From assembly GCF_009604455.1 (NCBI RefSeq), contig NZ_WEGL01000008.1, positions 1 through 64,000 of the forward strand: a DNA stretch of 64,000 nt, written 5' to 3'. A program made the translations under genes and the position numbers. This DNA comes from Streptomyces sp. RB17. GTDB taxonomy: Bacteria > Actinomycetota > Actinomycetes > Streptomycetales > Streptomycetaceae. Positions 47,841 through 56,200 of this stretch are shown in pieces (the first letter of the stretch is position 1; every line of letters begins with the position of its first letter). Under the pieces are notes generated by a model. That model did not search any database. It saw only the letters and a list, made by a program, of their open reading frames with translations, and had not been told where the DNA came from.

Positions 47841-47846
47841 CGTTGC

Positions 47847-48275
47847 ATGAGCACTTCGCCTGCCGACCGCGTCCGAGAGTTCCACCTCGCCTTCGGCCTC
47901 GACGCCCGCACCAGGCCGACGGAGGTGGACCCCGAACTGGCCGCGCACCGCGGGGAACTGCTCGCCGAGGAGGCCGCGGAGGTCGCCGAGGTCGCGGTCG
48001 ACGGCCCGCTGGACAAGCTCGCGCACGAACTGGCGGACGTGGTCTACGTGGCGTACGGCACGGCGCTGGTCCACGGCATCGACCTCGACCAGGTGATCGC
48101 CGAGATCCACCGCGCCAACATGAGCAAGCTCGGCCCGGACGGACAGGTCGCCCGCCGGGCCGACGGCAAGGTCCTCAAGGGCGAGCACTACCGGGCGCCC
48201 GATGTGTCGTCCGTTCTGCGCAGACAGGGCTGGATACCGTCGGCGCAGGACAGTTCGTCGCAGGCGAACGCCTAG
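47847..48275 (+). CDS. MazG-like nucleotide pyrophosphohydrolase
   Basis: 142 residues from ATG 47847. Four-helix MazG/PRA-PH fold with the metal-binding pattern E-E-x2-E ... E-x2-D (LLAEEAAEVAEV, then HELADVVYVAYG) and HRANMSKLGPDGQ. Hydrolyses NTPs or modified dNTPs to monophosphates. A damage-type promoter directly upstream fits house-cleaning of the nucleotide pool after DNA damage. The last codons overlap the convergent fragment by 4 bp. Confidence 0.87.
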   Translation: MSTSPADRVREFHLAFGLDARTRPTEVDPELAAHRGELLAEEAAEVAEVAVDGPLDKLAHELADVVYVAYGTALVHGIDLDQVIAEIHRANMSKLGPDGQVARRADGKVLKGEHYRAPDVSSVLRRQGWIPSAQDSSSQANA

Positions 48276-48628
48276 AAAGTGCCGCCCGCCAGCTTCCACT
48301 CGCGGTTCAGGGTGCCCGGCGGAATGCTCCGCTCGATGACCGGTGTGCCGAAGACGGACAGCTGGAGCCGCAGGGTCCCGGACAGATCGACCCCGCCGTA
48401 CACGCTCCAGGTGTCCGCGGTCTTCGCCCCGTCGCGGGAGGAGGCGGTGACCGTTCCGGGGGCCTCACCCCGCAGATACGGCGCCAGATCTGCGGTGACG
48501 CCGACGGTGCCGTAGAGGCCCACCGAGGCCTCGGTGCCCAGCGCCGTCTTCACGTTCCCGGCGGTGGTGACGGGCGCGCGCACGGGCGTGCTCGTCAAAT
48601 GACCGGGGCCACGGCGAGTTCGCGTCAT
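48272..48628 (-). pseudogene. Fragment of a secreted-type protein
   Basis: 118 codons with good coding bias from about residue 17 (VRAPVTTAGNVKTALGTEA ... GVYGGVDLSG-like strands ... REWKLAGG). Beta-rich and Gly/Thr-rich, it looks like the C-terminal part of a larger exported protein. No signal peptide or ribosome site is present and the first 15 codons look random. Probably a gene remnant; family not recognised. Confidence 0.4.
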
Positions 48629-48758
48629 GCGGGGCCGAAGACCGCTGGTGCCCAGCCGGTCGAAGGCCGGCCGCCGCCCGGCTGCGGGCGACGGCCGACT
48701 TTGCGGAGCGGCGGTCGGCCAGAGCCCTCCCGAGGCTCACCGGAGCCCTCCCCGAGGC

Positions 48759-49202
48759 TCAGTGGCCGGTCAGGCCGGTGCCGCCGAGGCGGGTCAGCAG
48801 GGACGACAGCCGTGTGATGTCCTCGGCGTTCAGCGCCGGGGCGGCGAAGACCTCCGCGGCGGTCTCCTCGGCCGTCGCGAGCATCTCCTTCAGTCGCCGT
48901 CGGCCCGTCCCGGTCAGCGACGCGTAGGCCACACGGGCGTCCCGGGCATCCGCCTCGCGGGTCACCAGTCCGATCCGCTCCAGTGGCGCGAGCCCGCGCG
49001 TGACCCCGGAGGCCGTCAGGCCCAGTGCCTCGGCGAGGTCGACCCGACGCATGCGGCCGCCGGGTGCCTGACTCAGCCGTAGCAGCAGGATGAAGTCGGC
49101 CAGACTCACACCGTGCAGTCCGCTCAGCCGGGAGTCGAAGCGCCGCACGAGCGCCGCCTGGGCCCGTACCAGCCGCAGTGCCGCGTCCAGGGCGTCACTC
49201 AT
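48759..49202 (-). CDS. MarR-family transcriptional regulator
   Basis: 147 residues. Winged HTH in the MarR layout: LSGLHGVSLADFILLLRLSQ ends before 50, then RVDLAEALGLTASGVTRGLAPLERIGLVTRE and the wing DARDARVAYASLTGTG. Dimerisation helices at both ends. A palindrome upstream is a likely own operator. Its ligand and other targets are not evident. Confidence 0.88.
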   Translation of the reverse strand: MSDALDAALRLVRAQAALVRRFDSRLSGLHGVSLADFILLLRLSQAPGGRMRRVDLAEALGLTASGVTRGLAPLERIGLVTREADARDARVAYASLTGTGRRRLKEMLATAEETAAEVFAAPALNAEDITRLSSLLTRLGGTGLTGH

Positions 49203-49257
49203 GGCGCCTCACTCCCCGCTCCCGCCGTCGTGCCGTGCGCGCACTCATTGCCAACTC

Positions 49258-49271
49258 CTTGAGTGCTCAAG
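49258..49271. promoter_or_regulatory. MarR-type operator palindrome
   Basis: CTTGAG-TG-CTCAAG, perfect 6-bp arms, 56 bp upstream of the MarR ATG in an AT-richer stretch. Shape and spacing fit MarR-family operators and suggest autoregulation. Confidence 0.62.
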
Positions 49272-49272
49272 T

Positions 49273-49632
49273 TTATACGCCGCTCGAACGCGCCGCGCGT
49301 CGCTGCCGCTTGCCCATCGGCGCCTGGGAGAGGTCCTCGGCGGTGGAGCGGAGGTTCTTGAAGCCGTAGCCGCGCTCGGTCAGCCAGGCCTTCGCCGCCT
49401 CCTCGGCCCGCTCGGTCGCCTCCAGGATGTCCTCCTCTTCCTCCCCGGTGTCGGAGAAACGGAAGACGAAGGCCGGCCGGGCGGCGATGTCGTAGGTCAG
49501 GTTGCCTTCGGGGGTGAACGCGGCGCGCAGCACATCGTGTCCGGCGGCGTCGGCCAGTAGTTCGGCCCGCTGCGCGTCGGTGAGGCCGTCGAAGGCCCCG
49601 CGGACGGTGATCCGGAAAGTGCGAGTGGTCAT
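49273..49632 (-). CDS. DUF6204-type small protein
   Basis: 119 residues. MTTRTFRITVRGAFDGLTD, RAAFTPEGNLTYD and FRFSDTGEEEEDILEATERAEEAAKAWLTERG (split by its EEEED run) are patterns I recall for the streptomycete DUF6204 family; role unknown. Basic tail KRQRRAARS. TAAGGT ends six bases before the ATG, compatible with leaderless expression. Upstream of and co-directional with the MarR gene. Confidence 0.7.
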   Translation of the reverse strand: MTTRTFRITVRGAFDGLTDAQRAELLADAAGHDVLRAAFTPEGNLTYDIAARPAFVFRFSDTGEEEEDILEATERAEEAAKAWLTERGYGFKNLRSTAEDLSQAPMGKRQRRAARSSGV

Positions 49633-49959
49633 CCCGCGACCTTAGGCACGGCGGGCCCCGGCTTCCACCGGGTTTCCGGAGGCGCTGGGCTCACCGCCCC
49701 TCCGGGACTCACGGCCGGACACGAGACCACCGCCACCACCCTGACCTGGCCGGGCCTGCTCCTCGACCGTTACCCCACCGCCCGCGCGCAGGCTCCGGCC
49801 GTCGGCGGCGAAGGCTCGGCGCATCGCCGCCGGGCCGCGCCGGCCAGGACAAGGAAGCGTTTCGACGCAGCTCGGCGCTTCCGGCGAGCGCCTAGGCTGG
49901 AGCCGCGGGCAGCGAGCCGACCGACTGCCGTGGCCCGTCCGGGAAGGCGGTGGCGTTCC

Positions 49960-50709
49960 ATGCGGTACGTGGCGGTGAGCGCGCTGAGCCATCCGGGACT
50001 GCTCCGCGAACGGAACGAGGACAGCCTCGTGGTCGGGCCGTGGACCCTGTGCGCCACGGTGACGGAGAGTCCGCAGACCCTGGTCTTCCCGATCGGCACG
50101 CCCCTCGTCGTCGCCGTCGCCGACGGGCTCGGCGGGCATCCGGGCGGCGACGTGGCCAGTTCCCTGGTCGCCCGCCGGATCGCGTCGCTCGGCCCCGCCC
50201 TGAGCGACGAGGACGCCGTCCGCGACGCCTTGACCGCCTGCAATCGCGCGGTGTACGCGGCCGCCGGCGGCGAGGAGGAGACCGAGCTCGCCGCCATGGG
50301 CACGACGATCGCCGGCATCGTGGTGCAGCCCGGCTCGCTGCTGGCGTTCAATGTGGGCGACAGCCGGGTCTACGCGGCTTCCCGGGACGGGCTGCGCCAG
50401 GTGAGCGTCGACGACAACCCCCCGCTCGAACCAGGGCAGCACACCACCTCCATCGTCACCCAGTGCCTGGGCGGCAGCCCCACGTACCGCGCCGTCCACC
50501 CGCACGTGACGGCCGAGTCCCTGTCTCCCGGCGACCGCTACCTCATCTGCACCGACGGCCTGACCGACCCTCTGCCGGCGGATGTGCTCGACGAGGTGAT
50601 GCGGGAGCACGACGACGGCCGCGCTGCCTTCGAGCTGTGGAAGGCCGCCATCGCCGCGGGCGGCCCCGACAACATCACGCTGGCGGTCGTACGCGTCGCC
50701 GACGAATAG
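49960..50709 (+). CDS. PP2C-family protein phosphatase
   Basis: 249 residues from ATG 49960 (GGGAAGG upstream). Metal-binding motifs in order: RERNEDSLVV, VAVADGLGGHPGGD, FNVGDSRVYAA, ICTDGLTD and GGPDNITLAVV. Soluble Ser/Thr phosphatase of the Stp/PstP type. No protein kinase gene is nearby. A TAGGCT near 49890 could be its -10. Confidence 0.9.
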   Translation: MRYVAVSALSHPGLLRERNEDSLVVGPWTLCATVTESPQTLVFPIGTPLVVAVADGLGGHPGGDVASSLVARRIASLGPALSDEDAVRDALTACNRAVYAAAGGEEETELAAMGTTIAGIVVQPGSLLAFNVGDSRVYAASRDGLRQVSVDDNPPLEPGQHTTSIVTQCLGGSPTYRAVHPHVTAESLSPGDRYLICTDGLTDPLPADVLDEVMREHDDGRAAFELWKAAIAAGGPDNITLAVVRVADE

Positions 50710-50772
50710 CCAATGCCCACGACTGGCCAAGATCCACGACTGGCCAATGCCCGCGATTGCCGCCTCAAGCCC

Positions 50773-51462
50773 TCAACGCAACCCCGCCCCCTCCTGCCCG
50801 AACTCCTCCGGCGGGAAGCCGTACCGCCCCTGCAGCCGGACGAAGCAGGCCGAGGTCAGCACCCGCAGCCGCGCCAGCCCCGACGCGGTGCGCCCGAAGC
50901 AGACCACCTGCTCGTGTCCGCCCGGCCCGATCGGCTGCACCAGGCGGCCACCCGGGCGCACCTGTGCGGCCAGCGGCGCGGGCACCTCGGGGAACGCGGC
51001 CGACACGAGGACGGCGTCGTACGGAGCCCGGTCCGGCACACCGCCGCTGCCGTCGCCGACGCGGAGTTCCACGTTCCGCACCCCTTGACGTGCGAGATTC
51101 GCGCGCGCCTGGCGAGCAATGTCCGGCCGCATCTCGATGCTGAGCACGTCCGCGGCCAGCCGGGCGAGCAGAGCGGTCTGGAAGCCCAGACCCGTACCGA
51201 CCTCCAGGACGTGCTCCGAGCCGTCCAGACCGAGACCCTCGATCATCATGGCCGACAGCGAGGGCTGCGTGGTGACCTGTCCCTGCCCGATGGCAACGGG
51301 CACGTCCCGGTAGGCGGCAGCCAGCTGATCGGCCGGGACGAATCCCGCCCGGGGTGTCGTCCGTACCGCTTCGAGCAGTCGCTCGTCCCCGATCCCGGCG
51401 GCCGTGAGGGCCCGCACGAGATCGTCCGGTTCTCCGGGTACGGAGTTCACGGCCTGGTTCAC
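50773..51462 (-). CDS. Protein-L-isoaspartate O-methyltransferase-like protein
   Basis: 229 residues from GTG 51462. PCMT architecture: VRTTPRAGFVPADQLAAAYRDVPV, TTQPSLSAMMIEGLGL, SAM motif VLEVGTGLGFQTALLA, and VLVSAAFPEVP where classical enzymes have an aromatic/Ala-Ala motif. Would methylate isoaspartyl residues in aged proteins. Divergent from the small Cys-containing gene 34 bp away. Confidence 0.87.
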   Translation of the reverse strand: MNQAVNSVPGEPDDLVRALTAAGIGDERLLEAVRTTPRAGFVPADQLAAAYRDVPVAIGQGQVTTQPSLSAMMIEGLGLDGSEHVLEVGTGLGFQTALLARLAADVLSIEMRPDIARQARANLARQGVRNVELRVGDGSGGVPDRAPYDAVLVSAAFPEVPAPLAAQVRPGGRLVQPIGPGGHEQVVCFGRTASGLARLRVLTSACFVRLQGRYGFPPEEFGQEGAGLR

Positions 51463-51496
51463 CGCATCGCCCGGCGGCGACGCCTACGGTGGAGGC

Positions 51497-51775
51497 ATGA
51501 CCGAGATCGTCGTCTACGAACTCGACAGGACCGCGGAGACGCACTCCGGCAAAGGACCGGCGGGGGGCGCGGAACGGCGCGTCCGCAAGGTGCACGCGGC
51601 ACCGGCGGCACCGGGGTCGCATACGGCCGCGGGACCGCGGACCCTCTGCGGCAAGGACACCTTCGCCATGGAGACGACCGACTGGAAGCCCTCCGAACAC
51701 CCGGGAGCGCCCTGGTACCCCGAGGAACACGCCGCCGTGGTCTGCTCGGACTGCGCTGCCGTGATGGAGACCTGA
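51497..51775 (+). CDS. Small putative zinc-binding protein
   Basis: 92 residues from ATG 51497. TACGGT lies six bases before the ATG and GGAGG immediately precedes it, so either leaderless or Shine-Dalgarno initiation is possible. Three Cys and several His in the second half (TLCGKDTF, HPGAPWYPEEHAAVVCSDCAAVME) could form a zinc site; the CxxC is near the C terminus. No family recognised. Shares a short divergent promoter region with the isoaspartyl methyltransferase gene. Confidence 0.65.
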   Translation: MTEIVVYELDRTAETHSGKGPAGGAERRVRKVHAAPAAPGSHTAAGPRTLCGKDTFAMETTDWKPSEHPGAPWYPEEHAAVVCSDCAAVMET

Positions 51776-51820
51776 CCGCCGTACCGGCGGCCCGACGCCG
51801 CCGCGTCCGAGGTGTCCCGC

Positions 51821-52246
51821 TCACCCGCGTTCCAGGTACTCCTTGAAGTGCTCCAGATCGCTGCGGACGAGCCGTTCGATCGCGTTCGTCTGCGCGAACC
51901 CCTTCGGCCCGCCGAAGGCGTCCCGGACCGTGCCGGGGTCGTAATCCAGCCGTGCCTGGATCCGGGTGTGGTTCTGGTCGATCGGCTGGACCGAGAAGGA
52001 GCCCGTCATCTCGGGAGCGCTCGTGGTGAGCCACTCCATGACGTGCTCGCCGCGGTCGGTCACCTCGGCCTCGACCTCCCGGGGTCGGCCGCTCGCTTCG
52101 ACCTCCAGATGCGCTCGGCCCCCCGCCTCCGTACGCGCGCCCCGCACTCCGTCCACGAAGCTCGGATAGTTCTCCACCCGGTGAAGGGTCTCCCAGGCCC
52201 TGTCGACCGGAACATCCACGTCGACATGCAGTTCCAGGGTGCTCAT
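51821..52246 (-). CDS. SRPBCC (START-like) family protein
   Basis: 141 residues from ATG 52246, with GGAGG 6 bases upstream. Starts LELHVDVDVPVDRAWETLHRVENYPSF, the usual SRPBCC strand-helix opening, and ends with the long C-terminal helix. Polyketide cyclase/lipid-transport fold; ligand unknown. Confidence 0.85.
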   Translation of the reverse strand: MSTLELHVDVDVPVDRAWETLHRVENYPSFVDGVRGARTEAGGRAHLEVEASGRPREVEAEVTDRGEHVMEWLTTSAPEMTGSFSVQPIDQNHTRIQARLDYDPGTVRDAFGGPKGFAQTNAIERLVRSDLEHFKEYLERG

Positions 52247-52389
52247 GGCTCACCTCCGTGTGCGGCTCATGACGCATGGCCTTCCGCTTACAGTGTGCGC
52301 CTGACGGCTGATGCCTTCCATAAACCCCCGGAAGCGCCCTGACCTCGCTCTTTCCGGAGCCGCTGGTTGGGGTTCGCCCGGCACCGGCG

Positions 52390-53166
52390 TCACTCCGTGC
52401 GCGTGCGACCGTTCTTGAGCACCCCGTAATAGTCGCTGTAGGGGAGTTCCAGCTTGAACACCAGGCCGTACCGTTTCCGGATGGCGGCGACCGTGGCGGT
52501 CTTCGGGTCACGGACCACGCGGGACACCGGCGGATCGTCGACGAGGCCGGCGTACGGCTCCTCGACCAGCCGGCGCGGGGCGCCGCCGCGTGTGGTGTCC
52601 CAGGTCAGCGTCTGTCCGGAGACGGCCAGCCGGGTCGGCTCCGGGGCCTTCGGGCCCTGGGGGTTCGGGCCGTGCCCCCGGTAGTAGGCGACAAGCCGCT
52701 TGCCGTGGTCGTCGTGCGTGAACGGGATGGGACTTCCGGATCCGGCCGGCCCGGAACGGGCGTGGTCGCCCGCGGTCAGGATTCCGTCGAGGGTGTCGCC
52801 CACGTGCCTGGGGTCGGCGCCGTAGTAGGCGGTGATGTTCATCGAGCAGACGACCTTGTAGCCGTCGGTCTTCTGCTGGAAGAACCAGCCCGGTCCCGAT
52901 CCCGGCACGCACACGTCGTGCACCACGACCAGGCCGAGCGTCAGGGGCGCGCGGTCGGCGTACGCCCCCGCCACGTCCCGAAGCCGTTGCTCCGCCCGCT
53001 CCCGGGCCTGCACCGCCTGGCCGCTCTCCCCGAGCTTGCGCAGTTGTCTGTCGCTGACGGCACGGTCCGGGGTCGTGGAACAGGCCGAGACGGCGAACAG
53101 GACGACCACCGCCAACGACCCCCACACGCTCTTCGAGCCGGCGGCACGCCGCGCGAAGGCCCTCAT
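52390..53166 (-). CDS. Secreted lipoprotein, function unknown
   Basis: 258 residues. Signal peptide with lipobox AVSAC, lipidated Cys29. The mature part has a short coiled helix (ESGQAVQARERAEQRL), two Cys (VHDVCVPG, KVVCSMN) and SDYYGVLKNG near the end. No named family. Downstream of and co-directional with the large secreted hydrolase gene, 109 bp apart, so they may be exported under common control. Confidence 0.72.
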   Translation of the reverse strand: MRAFARRAAGSKSVWGSLAVVVLFAVSACSTTPDRAVSDRQLRKLGESGQAVQARERAEQRLRDVAGAYADRAPLTLGLVVVHDVCVPGSGPGWFFQQKTDGYKVVCSMNITAYYGADPRHVGDTLDGILTAGDHARSGPAGSGSPIPFTHDDHGKRLVAYYRGHGPNPQGPKAPEPTRLAVSGQTLTWDTTRGGAPRRLVEEPYAGLVDDPPVSRVVRDPKTATVAAIRKRYGLVFKLELPYSDYYGVLKNGRTRTE

Positions 53167-53254
53167 GCTTGTCCGCCTCTCATCGGCAGCTGCCTCTCCA
53201 TCGACGTACGCCCGGCCCGACCGTCACTGTCCACCAGGACGGCCGGGCCGGGCA

Positions 53255-53270
53255 TGAGTACCCGTACTCA
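53255..53270 (-). terminator. Short inverted repeat after the large hydrolase gene
   Basis: TGAGTAC-CC-GTACTCA, 7-bp perfect arms, just past the stop of the large secreted gene. The 2-nt loop makes it a weak terminator; it could instead be an operator of the lipoprotein gene. Confidence 0.35.
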
Positions 53271-53275
53271 GACGG

Positions 53276-56200
53276 CTACAGGCTCATGCCTGCCATCGTG
53301 CGCTCGAGCGCGTTCGCGTACAGGCGCGCGCCCCCGATCTTCGGGTGGAACGACTGGGCCGACAGGCCGTACTGGTTGATGAGCGGCCAGTCCTTGATCG
53401 GCTCGTCGGACTTCACCAGCGTCTTGACGATGCCGTGGACCTGCTCCGGGTCACCGCACACGCCCTTGCCCGCGAAGTCGCTCTTCGGGTTGGAGAACCA
53501 CACGTCGATGCCCGAGGCCTTGGCGTCGTCGGCCGCGCCCTGCATCGCCGCCGCCAGCGTGTCGGCCGTGTCGTCGAGCCAGGCCGCGGATGCCTCGGAC
53601 AGGCCGATGGCCATGCCGCTGAAGCCGATGTTCAGGCACGATCCCTTGTCGGAGATCAGGGGCGGGTACCCCATCAGGACGATCTTCGCGTTCTTCGCCC
53701 TCTTGTGGATCTCCTTCAGGACGCGTGTGATGTCCGGCCGGACGACCTGGTTCATGAGGCCCGGAACGGCCGTCTCCAGCGGCTGTCCGAGGAACTGCTT
53801 GTCCCGGCCGTTGACGCTGTCGTCCGTCTTGTCGAACGTCTCGCCCTTGCAACTGCCGTTACCGACGGACAGCAGGCACTTCTGGACGATCTGGGAGAAC
53901 CGGGAGTCGTTGCCGCCGATGGAAATGGTGACCAGGGTGGTGTTCTGGTCCAGATAGCCCTTGTCGATCTGGGGCTCCTCGCCGTTCTGGCTCTCACCCT
54001 TCGACAGAGCGCTGTCGTTGCCCACATCCTTGGGCAGAACGTTGTAGGTCCGCGCACCCGAGCACGCGATCAGGTGGTAGTCCATGCTCGGGTCCAGCGA
54101 GTCGTCCAGCTGACCGATCGACCGCGCGGCACCGGGCATCGTGGCCTGACGCGACCACGCCTGGGTGGACCGGTGGCAGGCGTTGCGGGCGTTGTCGTCC
54201 AGCTTGCTGCGGTAGTTGGTCTCCGGGTAGTAGTCCCGGTCGCCCTCGGATGCGCCCTCGCCGGAGGAGTACGAGTCACCCATCGCGACGACCACGTTCT
54301 TCGGCTTGCCCGGCAGCGGCTGGAACGCGACCGAGCCCCACGCGATGTCCTCGTCGGCCGTACCGTCGTCGGTGACGTTCGACAGCATGACCGCCGGCCG
54401 CCCCGTGAAGTGGAACGCGCCCAGGCTCACCCAGCGTCCCGCACGCTGCTGCACGGACCGAGCGGGGCTCGAGCTGTCGGTGTTGAGGACGTGGTACTTG
54501 GCCTGCCTCGTCTGTGCGCCGGTGTCGGGCAGATGCACCAGGACACGGGCCCAGCCGAGATCCTGCCCGAGGGTCCAGACGCCGTTGATGGCCATCGGGC
54601 CGCCGTCACCGCCGAGATGGTCCGCGTTGCGGGTGTGGGCGTACCAGTAGTGGCCGCCGTATCCGCCGCCGACCTGGTGCAGGTCCTCCTTGCCCTCGTA
54701 GTGGCCGTCGGAGTCAGGGAAGAAGCGGAAGCCGAAGGTTCCCGCCGAACTGGTGTTGCCGCAGTCGGACCACGTCGGTGTGCCGTTCGGTACCGAGGCC
54801 ACGACCTTCGACCCGGAGGGGGCTCCGGTGCAGACCGGGGTGCCGTCCTGCAGACGATGCCCCTGCCCCGGCTCCGAGATCAGCGTCTGGTACTTGATGT
54901 TCTCGTGCCCGCAGGTGGTCTTGCAGTCGGGCTTCCAGGTCGCGTTGGACTGGTTCCACCAGTACTGCTTGTAGCAGTCCTCGTTCGGGCAGTTCGGCGG
55001 AACGTTCGGGTCGCAGTTGTTCTTGGTGTTGCAGAACGTGTCCAGCGGCGGGGAGACATGGCTGCGGTCGCCCTTGCTGATCCACCAGGCGGGCTGGAAA
55101 CCCGCCGAGTTGAACCCGGAGTCGCCGGGCCAGTCCTGCTTGCCGTCGGTGCCGTAGGAGAAGCCGGTGTCCATGGACCAGGCGGCCCAGCCCATCACCT
55201 TCTCCTCGTAGGGCCAGTCCTGCGGATGCGCGGCGTCCTTGTTCGCGGTCGGGCCGTCCACGTCCGTGTCCATGAACGGATGGCCCCAGCTCTTCTTGTA
55301 GAACGGGTTGGCCGGGTTGTTGTACCAGCCCAGACCCCAGTGGCCGGCGTTCTTGCCCGCGTCCGCGGCCGGGTTGAAGCCGAGGTTGTAGTTCCACACG
55401 GCCGTGAACCAGTTCTCGACCATGGACGGGTCGTCGTCGTTGACCGTGACCGTCTGCCCGGCGGCGTGGACCTCGTTCCACTTGTCGGCCAGGATCTGCA
55501 TCGCGGCGGCGATGTTCGTGGCGTAGTCGACGGCGATGGCCTTCTGCAGGCCCGGCGACAGGGCCTTCTCCTTGTGCCCGTTGGCGTCCGTCTTCTCGTG
55601 GCCGGCCAGGCGCATGCCGTCGGTGACCTGTCCGACGCCGTACCCGCAGTCGGACTTGTCCCAGTGGATCTTCCAGTAGGCGTCCGGGTCGTTCTCCACG
55701 GCCTTGCGGCCGTAGTAACCGTCCATCGCGGCCAGCGGGTTGCCCATCTGGCCGGGGATCGAACCGCCCTCGGCCTGCCACAGGTTGGACTCCTGCGCCA
55801 TGATGCCGAGCAGCACGTTCGCCGGGATACGCCCGTTGCCGTCACCGCCCGCCAGCTTCGGCACCTGGAACAGTCCCTGGGGGTCGATCGTGCCCAGTCC
55901 GGTCTGGCTGCGGTAGCCGCCCTGCCGCAGGTACTGGGAGCGCAGCTTGCCGCGTACGGCCATGTCGACGGCCCACTCGACCTGGTTCGGCGTCGGCTGC
56001 AGCGCCTGTGCGTCCACGTCGTTGCGGGAGATGGCGCAGATGCGGTCGGTGTCCCGCGGGTCCACCGCCGTGGTGGGGTCGTTGACCCGCGCCACCGAGG
56101 ACCCCTTGCCCCTGCCGCCGGCGACGGGCAGAGCGGGGCTGGGGTTCTTCCCGTTCGGTGCCGTCGTGTCCGCGACCGACTGGGTGACCTTCTCACCGGT

